NCBI GenBank assembly: GCA_023433705.1
Contig: JAEYUC010000007.1
Coordinates: 38,670-102,669 of the forward strand
From: Pseudomonadota bacterium
GTDB taxonomy: Bacteria; Pseudomonadota; Gammaproteobacteria; Steroidobacterales; Steroidobacteraceae
Direction: 5' to 3'
DNA length: 64,000 nt
Part shown: positions 47,491 to 56,256 of the stretch, piece after piece
Layout: the number at the start of each line of letters is the position of its first letter
Position numbering within the stretch: position 1 is the first letter of the stretch
Translations under genes and position numbers: made by a program
Notes under the pieces: model-generated
What the model was told of the DNA's origin: nothing
The model's database searches: none
The model's input: only the letters and a program-made list of their open reading frames with translations

Positions 47491-48351
47491 ATGCGGACTA
47501 ACAACATCGTCCTGATCCACGGCCTCTGGATGACGCCGTCCAGCCTCGAAGGCTGGACGGATCACTTCCTCGAGCGCGGCTTCAACGTGTACGCCCCGCC
47601 CTGGCCCGGCATGGATCGCGACATCCGCGCATTGCGCCGCGACCCGCATTCGTTCGCGCATAGCGGCATCCGGCCCCGCATCGACATCCACGAGATAGTC
47701 GATTCGTACGAACGACTGGTCCTGGAGCTCGATTCGCCGCCCATCATCGTCGGACATTGCCTCGGGGGACTCGTCGCGCAGGCGCTGGTCGGCCGCGGCC
47801 TCGGGTCGTGCGGCATCGCGCTCGCACCCGTGCCGCCGAAAGGCGTCTGGCGCATGCCCTGGGCGACGCTGCGCGTCGTGGCGCCGCGATTGCTCGCCAG
47901 GAATGGCGCCGGCATCTCGCTCACGCCCCGCCAGTTCCACTACGCCTTCATGAACGCCTCGCGCCGCGAGGAATCCGACTGCGCATATCAGCGATACGCG
48001 GTGCCCGCGGACACGCACCTGCTGCTGCAGGCCGGGTTCGCCAACTGCGATCCCTATGCGCAGACGGTCGACGTGCGGCGGCACAAGCGCCCGCCGCTGC
48101 TGCTGGTCGCGGGCGAGCGCGACCGCTTCGTGACGCCGTCGGTCGTGCGGGCTAACCACCGCCTGTACCGGAAATCCTCGGCGATCACCGAGTACCGTGA
48201 GTTCGCGGGCCGCACGCATTTCCTCATCGGCCAGGAAGGCTGGCGGGAAATCGCCGACCACGCGCTCGAATGGGCGCGCGGCCAGCAACTACTGCACGAG
48301 CGCGAGCGCCGCCGCATCGCGCGCGAACTGCAGGCGCGGCGCGTCGCGTGA
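47491..48351 (+). CDS. alpha/beta hydrolase with a cysteine in the nucleophile elbow
   Basis: Cytosolic hydrolase of 286 residues: oxyanion region IVLIHGLWMTP, nucleophile elbow IIVGHCLGGLVAQ, Asp in VAGERDRFVTP and His in GRTHFLIGQEGW. The elbow is GHCLGG, so Cys90 (codon TGC) stands where most relatives have Ser. Cys-elbow hydrolases exist (dienelactone hydrolases), but this protein otherwise looks like a Ser-type esterase/acyltransferase relative. Substrate unknown. Confidence 0.87.
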   Translation: MRTNNIVLIHGLWMTPSSLEGWTDHFLERGFNVYAPPWPGMDRDIRALRRDPHSFAHSGIRPRIDIHEIVDSYERLVLELDSPPIIVGHCLGGLVAQALVGRGLGSCGIALAPVPPKGVWRMPWATLRVVAPRLLARNGAGISLTPRQFHYAFMNASRREESDCAYQRYAVPADTHLLLQAGFANCDPYAQTVDVRRHKRPPLLLVAGERDRFVTPSVVRANHRLYRKSSAITEYREFAGRTHFLIGQEGWREIADHALEWARGQQLLHERERRRIARELQARRVA

Positions 48352-48378
48352 GCTCCCGCCCGCCAACTCAGCGATTTC

Positions 48379-49080
48379 TCACCCGGCACCAACCCCGGTC
48401 GCGATCGACAGGCCGATGATGTCGACGAGCACGTGCGCGACGATCAGCGGCCAGAGCTGCCGCGTGCGCACGTAGGTGTAGCCGTACAGCAGCCCCATCG
48501 GCACGATCGTGATGATGCCGATCGGGCCCTGGTACAGGTGATACAACATGCGCACCACGGTGCTCACGTTGATCGCGATCCATTCGCCGCGCCGTTCCTT
48601 CAGCGCGGTGATGATGTACCCCGCGACGAACACCTCCTCGAAGATGCCGTTCACCGTGGACGTCAGGAATACGAGCTGCATGCTCAGGCCGCGCGCGGCG
48701 GTGGGATATTGCTCGGCCGCGAGCGCGTGATCGATCGGCAATACGATCTGCGCCAGCGCCTGCGCGCCGATCGTCACGACGTAGGTCACGACGAGCAGGC
48801 CCAGTCCCCACACGGTGCCGCGCCCCGTGATGCGCAAGCCCAGCTTTTCCAGCGTCCAGCCGCGAATGCGCAGGAACCAGACCAGGAACGCGGCCTGCAC
48901 TACTTCGAATATCAGGATCGACAGCAGAGCTTCATCGTTGAACGCGACCGCGGATTCGGCGCCGGCGCCGAGGATCGCGACGATCGACGAGAAGATGGGC
49001 ATGCCGAATGCCCAGACGAGGACGATGAGGAACTCCACGCCGGGCTGCAGCCGGCGGATGCGCTCGTGCAGGGGATTCAT
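48379..49080 (-). CDS. CPBP-family intramembrane (CAAX-type) protease
   Basis: Inner-membrane protein of 233 residues with several helices. CPBP motif 1 is FEEVFVAGYI (Glu148, Glu149), motif 2 RMLYHLYQG (His181) and motif 3 IVAHVLVDI (His216, Asp220). The usual EExxxR has Ala153 where the Arg normally is, so activity may be altered or the family may be only bacteriocin-immunity-like. It overlaps the TPR gene by four bases on the same strand and ends near the alpha/beta hydrolase. Confidence 0.85.
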   Translation of the reverse strand: MNPLHERIRRLQPGVEFLIVLVWAFGMPIFSSIVAILGAGAESAVAFNDEALLSILIFEVVQAAFLVWFLRIRGWTLEKLGLRITGRGTVWGLGLLVVTYVVTIGAQALAQIVLPIDHALAAEQYPTAARGLSMQLVFLTSTVNGIFEEVFVAGYIITALKERRGEWIAINVSTVVRMLYHLYQGPIGIITIVPMGLLYGYTYVRTRQLWPLIVAHVLVDIIGLSIATGVGAG

Positions 49081-50990
49081 CCGGCGCGAACCAGCCCGGT
49101 GAGGGTATCGGCGGCCGACGCGAGGAGTCGCGCACCCGAATGGTGGCCCGGCGGGTCCCGTTCCTGCAGCGGCAGTAGTTTGTCCACGTATTCACCCACG
49201 AGGTCGGGCCGCTGGCGCGCGCGGCCTTCGAGCGCGTTGACGAGCAGCATGCGCGGACGCAACAGCCCGCCGCCGTTCTCGCAGACAAGGAAAAGGTGAT
49301 CGAACATCGCGCGCTCCGGATGCAGGAACGATTCACCGACGTCCTGTCGCATGGCGAGCCAGACCGCGAGCGCCTGCTCGAGCGCGATCATGTAGTCGGA
49401 CAGGCGCCCGCTGTCGGGCGCGGCGAGCGCGGGATCGGCGTCCTTCCGCTGGATCGCGAGCAGCATGGACACCCGCATCATCAGCGTCTCGAGCAGCGCC
49501 ACCACACCTTGCGCGACGTTCGCGGGATCGATGCTCTGTCGTATCGATATCGCGGGCGACCCGGATTCCCGCGGCTGCTCGAGGGTCAGGCACGCGCGCC
49601 ACGGCGCCTGCATCGCCTCGATGTGCGTGAAGACGACGAGCTGCAGCGGCGCCGGATCGGACGGTAGCGAGTCCCGCGTCCAGGGTTGCGCCGAGAGCAC
49701 GAACCCGCCCTGCCTCATCCACGGCAGCACGAACGTGGACTTCGCCCGCGTGCACAGGTAGAGCTCCTCGGCGAGGAACATCGGCAGTGCGCGCGCGAAC
49801 CGGCCGAGATCGCGCGCCGAGTCCGGCGGCCCTTCGGCGCTCGCGCAGACGATGTGGATTTGCGGCGCGGATTCCGACTTGCGAGGCAACACCGCCTCGA
49901 ATCCGAAAGCTCCGCTCGCCCATACGGGTTGCTCGAGCCGCAGCACGATCACGTCGCCCGGCGCCGCGATCGATCCGCGGCGTTTGCGCGCGTCGTCGAG
50001 CTTGCGATGCCACGCGAGCAATTCGTCGCGCCACTCCGGCCGCCGCTCGGCTTCGAGGCGTTCGATCAGCTGCCGCGCCTCCGTCAGCCGCCCGAGCTCG
50101 ATGTGCGCGCGCAGCAGGTGGCTGCCGACGATGAGACCATGCGCGGCGTGATTGAAATGCGGCACGACCAGGCGCACGAGCAGCTCGTGTCGATCGCGAT
50201 CCGCGAGATCCAGCGACATGCGCGCCAACAGGTCCGTGGGCGGCGGCGCCACGCGTCCGAGCGCCTCCTGGTACAGGCGTGCCGCTTCATCGTGGTCGCC
50301 GCGTGCGAGCGCCGCGCGCGCGAGCGCAAGGTGCGCGCGCCAGCTCCCGGGCAACATCGCGGCGCGCGCGTGAATGGCCAGCAGCGCCACCTGGCCACCG
50401 GCGGCGCCGGCCCGCGATGCCACCCATTCGAGCGCGGCTTCGTCGTTCGGATCGAGCGCGAGCGCGCGCCAGATGAGCTCGTCCGCGCGATCGTCCTCGC
50501 CGAGCTCCGCGAACGCGCGGGCGAGACTCGCCAGTAGATAGGGGTCCTCGCCGTGCCGCGCGATCGCGCGTTCGAGCACGACGCGAGCGCCTTCGAAATC
50601 CCTCAGTTGAAGGAGGACCGCTCCGAGCAGCAGCGCGCCCCGGCGCGGTTGCGGGTCCGTATCGGCGAGGTGCCGCGCGTACTCCAGCACGTCGAGCGCA
50701 AAATCGTCGCGGAGTGCATCGCGGATGAGGCCGTGGAGCGTGTCCGGGTCATCTCGCTTCGCCGAAAGACCGGGAAGCAGCACATCCCGACGCCAGGCTT
50801 CACGGCCCACCTCGATCTTGCGGCCGTGCTGGTCGTAGACGCTGATCGGCCGTTCGGTGGCCTGCGGCGCGTGACCATCGACCTTGGGCGGCGCCGGCAA
50901 CTCCGTAATCGGCGGGAGCGAGTCCGCGCGCGCGGACAGGCTTGGCCCGCCGACCGGGGATCGGCCCAGGATACGGTCGATGATGGACAT
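49077..50990 (-). CDS. tetratricopeptide-repeat protein, cytosolic
   Basis: Protein of 637 residues without a signal peptide. TPR units are at about 120-260 (GALLLGAVLLQLRDFEGARV, YLLASLARAFAELGEDDRAD, HLALARAALARGDHDEAARL). The C-terminal half (330-637) is an uncharacterised mixed domain with Trp-rich patches. It begins MSIIDRILGRSP. It overlaps the CPBP gene start (ATGA), suggesting they work together. Confidence 0.82.
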   Translation of the reverse strand: MSIIDRILGRSPVGGPSLSARADSLPPITELPAPPKVDGHAPQATERPISVYDQHGRKIEVGREAWRRDVLLPGLSAKRDDPDTLHGLIRDALRDDFALDVLEYARHLADTDPQPRRGALLLGAVLLQLRDFEGARVVLERAIARHGEDPYLLASLARAFAELGEDDRADELIWRALALDPNDEAALEWVASRAGAAGGQVALLAIHARAAMLPGSWRAHLALARAALARGDHDEAARLYQEALGRVAPPPTDLLARMSLDLADRDRHELLVRLVVPHFNHAAHGLIVGSHLLRAHIELGRLTEARQLIERLEAERRPEWRDELLAWHRKLDDARKRRGSIAAPGDVIVLRLEQPVWASGAFGFEAVLPRKSESAPQIHIVCASAEGPPDSARDLGRFARALPMFLAEELYLCTRAKSTFVLPWMRQGGFVLSAQPWTRDSLPSDPAPLQLVVFTHIEAMQAPWRACLTLEQPRESGSPAISIRQSIDPANVAQGVVALLETLMMRVSMLLAIQRKDADPALAAPDSGRLSDYMIALEQALAVWLAMRQDVGESFLHPERAMFDHLFLVCENGGGLLRPRMLLVNALEGRARQRPDLVGEYVDKLLPLQERDPPGHHSGARLLASAADTLTGLVRAG

Positions 50991-51035
50991 GGGCCGCCGA
51001 GCTTACACCGGCGGCTTGCCGGCGGAATTCCAGTG

Positions 51036-51380
51036 TCATCGCGAGAGGTAGGCCGCGAACGCCGCGTCCCGGGTGCACTGGTATTCGCGGGTGACTTTCC
51101 AGACCTCGCAACGCTCGCCGGATTTGACACTGCAGTTGCGCAGGTTGCCGGGAATGCGTGCTGCGTGTTCATAGCCCCACGAAGAACAGCGGTTTTCCGC
51201 GATCTGGCCAGCGTGCTCGTCGTCCAGCCCCGGATCCGTGTCCTTGGCGTACTCGTAGGAGATCCGGACGATGCCGAGGTCCCGGTCGCTGCCGGAGGCA
51301 TTCAGGAAGTCGGTGCTGGTGGCGCAACCGGCCGCGGCCAGAAGGGGAATCAGAATCGCGAGACGTCGGATCGTGTTCAT
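51036..51380 (-). CDS. YecR-like lipoprotein (copy 1)
   Basis: Lipoprotein of 114 residues (lipobox AAAGC, Cys19). The YecR-family pattern is seen: VRISYEYAKD, ENRCSSWGYEHA, NCSVKSGERCEVW and TREYQC, with about five cysteines. Function unknown; E. coli YecR belongs to the flagellar regulon, but no flagellar genes are here. A second copy lies at 61644-61961. Confidence 0.82.
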   Translation of the reverse strand: MNTIRRLAILIPLLAAAGCATSTDFLNASGSDRDLGIVRISYEYAKDTDPGLDDEHAGQIAENRCSSWGYEHAARIPGNLRNCSVKSGERCEVWKVTREYQCTRDAAFAAYLSR

Positions 51381-51477
51381 GGGCGCATCCTGCTGCTGTG
51401 AATGCAGGATGCGCGTCGAGCACTTAACTCATGCTGAACCCGAAATGAATGCCAACTGAACGGGACCCTGTACGCGG

Positions 51478-51969
51478 TCAGTGACGCAGCGTGGACACGC
51501 GATTCGTGATGGCTTCCTGGTCGCGGAACGACAGCGTCGCGAATTCGTCGGCGAACTTCTGCTGCTCGAGGCTGATCTGGCGGGCGTTGAGCATCGCGTC
51601 GACGCGCCACTGACCGTCGCGGCGCGTGAGCACGAACAGTTGCATCGAATCGCGGCTGGAGGATGCGTTGGTCTGACCCTGCAACGTCGTCGTGCCCCAT
51701 GCGTGCATGACGGCGAGCGCAGGCCCGAGCAAGCGCACGAAGTGCACGCCGCCCTCGAGCCGCGTGCCCTTGAGGACCGTGTCGAACAACTGCCGGTGGA
51801 ATTCGACGATCTGCTCGCGCCCCTTGAGGCGCGTGCCTTCGAACGCGATGAAGTCCGCGTCCTCGGCGAACGCGCTCGCGAAGCCGTGCGCGTCGCCGGT
51901 GTTCCAGGCTTCGATCATCTGCATCGGGATGTCCTTGATCGTGGTTTCGTCGTAATCCTGTGACTTCAT
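51478..51969 (-). CDS. SgcJ/EcaC-type NTF2-like protein
   Basis: Protein of 163 residues with an NTF2/SnoaL-like cone fold of the SgcJ/EcaC family (IEAWNTGDAHGFASAFAEDADF, LKGREQIVEFHRQLFDTVL, WRVDAMLNARQ). Members are annotated as oxidoreductases but are usually small-ligand binding proteins with unknown chemistry. Divergent from the SRPBCC gene across 168 bases. Confidence 0.85.
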   Translation of the reverse strand: MKSQDYDETTIKDIPMQMIEAWNTGDAHGFASAFAEDADFIAFEGTRLKGREQIVEFHRQLFDTVLKGTRLEGGVHFVRLLGPALAVMHAWGTTTLQGQTNASSSRDSMQLFVLTRRDGQWRVDAMLNARQISLEQQKFADEFATLSFRDQEAITNRVSTLRH

Positions 51970-52137
51970 GAATGGCGCCCTCCTTGCGTGGCCTCTTCAT
52001 GTGAGGGCGGTGTTTCGCACGGAGTTCCGCGGCGCCCGGAGGCGCGGTGCATTCGGTCAGCCGGGTGCGTCTCCCGCTGACTTCGCCACGACCGTCGTGC
52101 GCGCAACATCCTTGCACGCGAACCAACGGGAGCGCAC

Positions 52138-52542
52138 ATGACCTGCATCCGCAAAGTGATCCACATCGATGCATCGCCGGCTCTGGTCTGGGACGCGCTG
52201 CGCGACGTCGGCGCGTTGCACAAACGCCTCGTGCCCGGATTCGTGAAGGACACGCACATGGAGGGCAACACGCGCGTCGTCACGTTCGGCAACGGGATGG
52301 TCGCGCGCGAGGAGATCGTGGGGATCGACGACGAGACGCGGCGCGTTGCGTGGGCCATTGTTGGAGGGCAGTTCCGCCACTACAACGGCGCGGCCCGCGT
52401 GACGGATGACGAAGACGGCGGATCGTGGTTCGTGTGGACCGCGGATCTGCTGCCGGATGAGCTCGCCGAACAGGTCGAGTCGATGATGGCCGCGGGGATC
52501 CTGGTCATCAAGAAGACGCTGGACGGCGCCGCGACGAACTAA
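52138..52542 (+). CDS. SRPBCC-family (polyketide cyclase-like) protein
   Basis: Protein of 134 residues with the START/Bet v1-like fold of SRPBCC proteins: IRKVIHIDASPALVWDALRD, GMVAREEIVGIDDETRRVAW and GGSWFVWTADLLPDELAEQV. The cavity binds hydrophobic ligands; the ligand is unknown. It is the last high-GC gene before the AT-richer patch, which starts at its stop codon. Confidence 0.88.
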   Translation: MTCIRKVIHIDASPALVWDALRDVGALHKRLVPGFVKDTHMEGNTRVVTFGNGMVAREEIVGIDDETRRVAWAIVGGQFRHYNGAARVTDDEDGGSWFVWTADLLPDELAEQVESMMAAGILVIKKTLDGAATN

Positions 52543-52623
52543 TCTACGAAGTATTAACTCCGATATCCGCCTTTGCGCGATTGAGCCCTGTGAAAACGCA
52601 CGCAAGCCAGCGAGTCAACAAGT

Positions 52624-53565
52624 CTATCGTTGCAGTGGCTCAACTAACATCGCCCAAAAGTATTCGCTTGCACCATCTTGCGACAAGTGCTCGCCAGTTC
52701 CACCACGCACTGAGGACATTAGTGGCCTAAGGAACATATCTTGTTCGCCTGTTTCGACAGAAAGGCTCTCATTGAATGAATTGTCGCGGTTGCTAGCGTT
52801 GTTCGAGTACGTAATTCCCTGACCGAAGGCATCGCCTTTTCGACTAATTCGTATGAGGCAACCTCCTTGTGACTTGCCGCCACGATACAAAGAAACACGA
52901 AAAGAATCGGCATCAATGCGGGTAAATGTCCCTTCCACGCCTTCATTCCGTAACTTCAGCTCACTAAGTGAGTTTTCGAAGAACCTGTACATGTACTCAA
53001 AAGTATCGGCTAGGAACTTGTCCTTTTCGACATCCGAAAACTCTCGTCGGGTCCGTAGATTGCTTGATCTTGGCCAATCGCTGCGCACGGTTGGCCTGGT
53101 GCGCGTTACCTCACGCCTCTTGAGTGGAACTTTGTCGCCAAGCGCATTTCTGATTTGCCGAACGACATCAAGGAATGCCTCGTCACGATCAGCCCACTTT
53201 GTAATGGGCTTTCCATCCGCAGGCGCGGCAAGCAATTTTCCGAAGGGGGCACTATGCCAATCACATGGACGAAGAATGATCGGAATCGTCTTGCACTCAC
53301 CGACTTGCGCGCGCTCCACTGCCCGCCGGACTTCGATGTCGTAGCAGTACCTTGACGCAAGAAAATCTGCGCTGACGAGCAGCAGGACAATATCTGCGCT
53401 TTCCAGATTTCTGTCGATTTCCCCTTCGAACTCATCGCCAACTACGATGCGGCGGTCGTGCCAAGTCTGTATCGCGCCTTCGTGTTTGAGCATCGCGAGA
53501 TGAGTTTCCAGCTGATTACGAAGTTCTTCGTCTTTGTGGGAATATGAAAAGAAGATTTTTCTCAT
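52624..53565 (-). CDS. TIR-domain protein with unknown C-terminal domain
   Basis: Protein of 313 residues; ATG 53565 has GGAGG upstream. Residues 1-130 are a TIR (TIR_2) domain: KIFFSYSHKDEELRNQLETH, QTWHDRRIVVGDEFEGEI and SADFLASRYCYDIEVRRAVE, with Glu78 placed like the catalytic Glu of NAD-cleaving TIRs. The C-terminal half (EYMYRFFENSLSELKLRNEG ... GGCLIRISRKGDAFGQGITY) is not recognised and may sense a ligand or partner. Such proteins often act in antiphage abortive defence by depleting NAD, which is inferred here. Codon use and GC differ from the surroundings. Confidence 0.86.
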   Translation of the reverse strand: MRKIFFSYSHKDEELRNQLETHLAMLKHEGAIQTWHDRRIVVGDEFEGEIDRNLESADIVLLLVSADFLASRYCYDIEVRRAVERAQVGECKTIPIILRPCDWHSAPFGKLLAAPADGKPITKWADRDEAFLDVVRQIRNALGDKVPLKRREVTRTRPTVRSDWPRSSNLRTRREFSDVEKDKFLADTFEYMYRFFENSLSELKLRNEGVEGTFTRIDADSFRVSLYRGGKSQGGCLIRISRKGDAFGQGITYSNNASNRDNSFNESLSVETGEQDMFLRPLMSSVRGGTGEHLSQDGASEYFWAMLVEPLQR

Positions 53566-53798
53566 CCCCCCTCCTGCAAGGTCACTCTGCCGCTCAAGAT
53601 ACTTCAACACTTAAGTACTGTGCACAGCGATGCGTAGCACACATGATCCGTTACTCACAACTTTAACAAGTTCAATGCCTTACAACGCTCAGGAAATGGA
53701 CTTATTAGGGTTTTGTGGCTGCAATTCCTAACTAGCTCGTAAAGTCTTTATGAGACAAACTACACTGCGTATCCGCTTGCTTCGCTCGACTAACAAGG
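53566..53798. other. AT-rich intergenic region upstream of the TIR gene
   Basis: 233 bases between the divergent TIR gene and the small zinc-ribbon gene. Two short perfect palindromes lie close together 44-62 bases before the TIR start: ACTTAAGT (53609-53616) and CTGTGCACAG (53618-53627). They could be operator sites; nothing else identifiable. Confidence 0.35.
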
Positions 53799-53969
53799 AT
53801 GGCAGAAATGACGATTGTGGCCAGATACCGGTGCAAGCATTGCAGAAGGGAGTTCGACATCCCTATTCTCACGGACAAAGAACGCAGAGAAGCCGAAAGG
53901 GAACGGCGGCCCGTGTACCGGGTCGTATGCGAACATTGCCAAGCACCCGATCCTGAACGAATTCGCTAG
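53799..53969 (+). CDS. 56-residue zinc-ribbon protein
   Basis: Small protein starting MAEMTIVARYRCKHCRREF from ATG 53799 (AAGG just before it). It has two CxxC knuckles, Cys12/Cys15 and Cys44/Cys47 (VVCEHCQAP), separated by a charged helix rich in Arg/Glu, and ends at TAG 53967-53969. The knuckle spacing suits a zinc ribbon. A longer frame at 53750-53956 is a shadow lacking the cysteine pattern. It lies divergent from the TIR gene, within the lower-GC patch; no function is known. Confidence 0.7.
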   Translation: MAEMTIVARYRCKHCRREFDIPILTDKERREAERERRPVYRVVCEHCQAPDPERIR

Positions 53970-53982
53970 AAGGAGTCGATTT

Positions 53983-55068
53983 CTAGTTTAACTTCAGTTT
54001 CGCAAGCAACTCCGTTTCCTTCTCGAATGTAAGCCCAGCGCGCAGCTTCTGCTTCTCCGCCGGGCGGGACGCTTGCCAGGCAAGCGTATCGCGGATGGTA
54101 GTCTCGAGCGGGCGCCACTTCAGCCCGCTCGCCTGCGCGCGCGAACAGCTCATCGTAAGTATGCCCGCATCCTCACTTCCGGCCGGCGTCCAGATGGGCA
54201 TGAAATTGCCCTCCGCTTTCTCACCGATGATCGCGTGTTCAGTGAGGAACTCCGGGTCGGCCCAGACGATCTTCGTGTCCGCACCCGTGACTTTCTTGCT
54301 GGCGTCGAGTAGCTCGCCCATCGTGATGGGGGGCTTGCACAGGTTGAACACGCCCGGGATCTTCTTCTCGACGCAGTCGCGGATGAATCCGGCCAGGTCT
54401 CGCACGTCGATGTACTGGAACGGATCGGCCGGCGAGCCCGGCGCGAGCATCTCGCCGCCTTTCGAAACGCGCCAGGGCCAATAGGTGAAGCGGTCGGTGA
54501 CGTCGCCCGGCCCCGCGATGTATGTGGGCCGGATGATCGTCGCGTCCCTGCCGTAGATCTCCTCCACCACCTTCTCAGCCAGCACCTTGAGACCACCGTA
54601 GGTCTCGCCGGTCACGTTGTCGGCGGTTGGATCCTCCAACTGCGCGAGTGGATAGTCCTCGGTGATGCCGGGCTTCCTGAAGTCTGCATAGACCGCGACA
54701 CTCGATATGAAGATGTATTGGCCGACGTGCCCCTTGAGCAGTTCCGCCGTCGCGCGCACCTGCTTCGGTGTGTAGCCGGAGTTGTCGATGACGACGTCCC
54801 AGTCGCGGCCTTCGAGTGACTCGAGGTCGCCGTTGCGGTCACCGATGAGTTGCTCGATGCGGGGTTTTGCCTCTGGATCGAGTTTGCCGCGGTTGAACAG
54901 CGTGATCTTGTGATTGTTGGCCAAGAGCGCGTCGACGAAGTGCGGGCCGATGAAGCCTGTGCCGCCGAGGATCAGCACCTTCTTCGGTTTCGACTTCGCA
55001 AAAGCCGGTGTGATTATCACCAGCAGGCTTGTGGCGCCGGCGAATTTCAACACATCTCGACGATACAT
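53983..55068 (-). CDS. Tat-signal NAD-dependent epimerase/dehydratase
   Basis: Protein of 361 residues of the extended SDR family: Rossmann motif VLILGGTGFIGPHF (GGTGFIG at 35-41), a catalytic YGGLK at about 155-160, and IIRPTYIAGPGDVTDR. An N-terminal twin-arginine-like segment (YRRDVLKFAGATSLLVIITP) with cleavage near AFAKS predicts export, unusual for a nucleotide-cofactor enzyme. The N-terminus (RRDVLKFAGAT) resembles signals of exported sugar enzymes. It lies on the same strand as the PQQ dehydrogenase and ThuA genes, and may act with them on a sugar derivative. Confidence 0.85.
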   Translation of the reverse strand: MYRRDVLKFAGATSLLVIITPAFAKSKPKKVLILGGTGFIGPHFVDALLANNHKITLFNRGKLDPEAKPRIEQLIGDRNGDLESLEGRDWDVVIDNSGYTPKQVRATAELLKGHVGQYIFISSVAVYADFRKPGITEDYPLAQLEDPTADNVTGETYGGLKVLAEKVVEEIYGRDATIIRPTYIAGPGDVTDRFTYWPWRVSKGGEMLAPGSPADPFQYIDVRDLAGFIRDCVEKKIPGVFNLCKPPITMGELLDASKKVTGADTKIVWADPEFLTEHAIIGEKAEGNFMPIWTPAGSEDAGILTMSCSRAQASGLKWRPLETTIRDTLAWQASRPAEKQKLRAGLTFEKETELLAKLKLN

Positions 55069-55296
55069 GATCGATCCCTTTATAAAGTGAGAGGTTTAGC
55101 GTCGCTCTATTGCCTGCGCGCCGCGAGCACATTTATGACTAGTTTCAGTTCGCTTCGGCGCATCGAACCGATAAGTCGCCTTAGAAATTCCTTCTGTGGG
55201 ATCAATTTTGAAGGCTCAACTAATTGGGCAGCCCTTCCACTGTCACAATCTGGTCTGTCAAACTAGCGACCAAATCGTCCAGTAAAGGCAAGAGAG
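55069..55296. other. intergenic region, AT-richer
   Basis: 228 bases between the epimerase start and the orphan pair. No gene, hairpin terminator or clear promoter recognised. Composition is like the orphan genes that follow. Confidence 0.4.
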
Positions 55297-55650
55297 ATGT
55301 CTTCCAAAGAGAATCCCGCATTTCCAGTTCCGCCGCCCCCAAACACGCTCGCTGGACTTACTGCCCTGTTTGGCCATCCGGTAATTAACGGCCTTTGGTA
55401 TCACAAGAAGGAGGTCCATCTTGATGGGTACAAATTCCAATACTGTCGCTTTGACGAATGCACACTCATCGTCAACACAACGAACTTTCAGCTGGATCAC
55501 TGCATAGTAGACGCGCAAACAAAGATTCTTTTTGGCCCCATAGCAGCTAAGCCAATTCGCCTTTATCACTTGCGGCACGACTGGGCTTACCAGCAAGCGC
55601 CCTATTTTGCCCCAGTTAAGAATGACGATGGAACAATCAGTCTTGTTTAG
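55297..55650 (+). CDS. uncharacterised protein of orphan pair (first gene)
   Basis: Protein of 117 residues, no signal or membrane segment. A Pro-rich opening (AFPVPPPPNTLAGL) precedes a compact domain with a Cys-containing beta pattern (EVHLDGYKFQYCRFDECTLI, QLDHCIVDAQTKILFGP), which vaguely recalls pentapeptide-repeat edges. I do not recognise it. Codon use and lower GC match the second gene, nine bases downstream, and the patch. Confidence 0.68.
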   Translation: MSSKENPAFPVPPPPNTLAGLTALFGHPVINGLWYHKKEVHLDGYKFQYCRFDECTLIVNTTNFQLDHCIVDAQTKILFGPIAAKPIRLYHLRHDWAYQQAPYFAPVKNDDGTISLV

Positions 55651-55659
55651 GACAGTTGA

Positions 55660-56256
55660 ATGAAGACTAGCGTCAAGGCTGGAATTGACTTGCGACCACA
55701 GCGTAGCCAAATTCTCGTGGCGCTGTTCGGAGTTGCGTCGGCCGTATGCGCAGGCGCTAGTTTTCTGTTCCTTTGGTTTCGTCCAGATTACGGCTGGATA
55801 TTGCCCGCGGCGTTTTCAATTGGCTTCGGTTCCCTTAGTGTAGTTTGCTGGTTGCGATCACACGTCAATTCAGATCTTGTTGGAGCGCACCCAGTAAAGT
55901 TCCTTGATCAAAAGAGTGGCATAGAGTTTCAAGCGGATTCTCGTGCTCTCTCGGCACCACAAATCCGAGATGCTGTTGCTGAGCTCCTTCAGCGTGTCGC
56001 ACACATGAAACCACTTCCCCCGCCCGACGGGAAAGTGAATCCGGACGGATCACCAGACCCTTCGCGCGCGCAAGAAGCGCAAGAGGAAGTTGCAAATTTT
56101 AATGAGAAGAATGAACAAGATTTGAAACGTGCGATTGAGACGCTAGTCGGCGGCGCTGGCGGTCAAATTTCGCCAAGCGGAGGTGCACTTGCACATCATG
56201 GCCACTCCTCTGACACGCCTGACCCGCTTGTCGGTCCAGTCGTCCAATCGTCCTAG
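55660..56256 (+). CDS. uncharacterised two-helix membrane protein of orphan pair (second gene)
   Basis: Protein of 198 residues with two adjacent transmembrane helices (VALFGVASAVCAGASFLFLW and WILPAAFSIGFGSLSVVCWL, about 20-65) and a long cytosolic-looking tail with a helical Glu/Lys segment (AQEAQEEVANFNEKNEQDLK) and a Gly/His-rich end. No family recognised. It follows the first orphan gene by nine bases, so the two are an operon. Confidence 0.7.
   Translation: MKTSVKAGIDLRPQRSQILVALFGVASAVCAGASFLFLWFRPDYGWILPAAFSIGFGSLSVVCWLRSHVNSDLVGAHPVKFLDQKSGIEFQADSRALSAPQIRDAVAELLQRVAHMKPLPPPDGKVNPDGSPDPSRAQEAQEEVANFNEKNEQDLKRAIETLVGGAGGQISPSGGALAHHGHSSDTPDPLVGPVVQSS

Noticed and set aside
53750..53956. 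68-residue reading frame upstream of the epimerase
   Set aside because: It is a shadow of the 56-residue zinc-ribbon frame, which has the ordered CxxC pairs and a better start.
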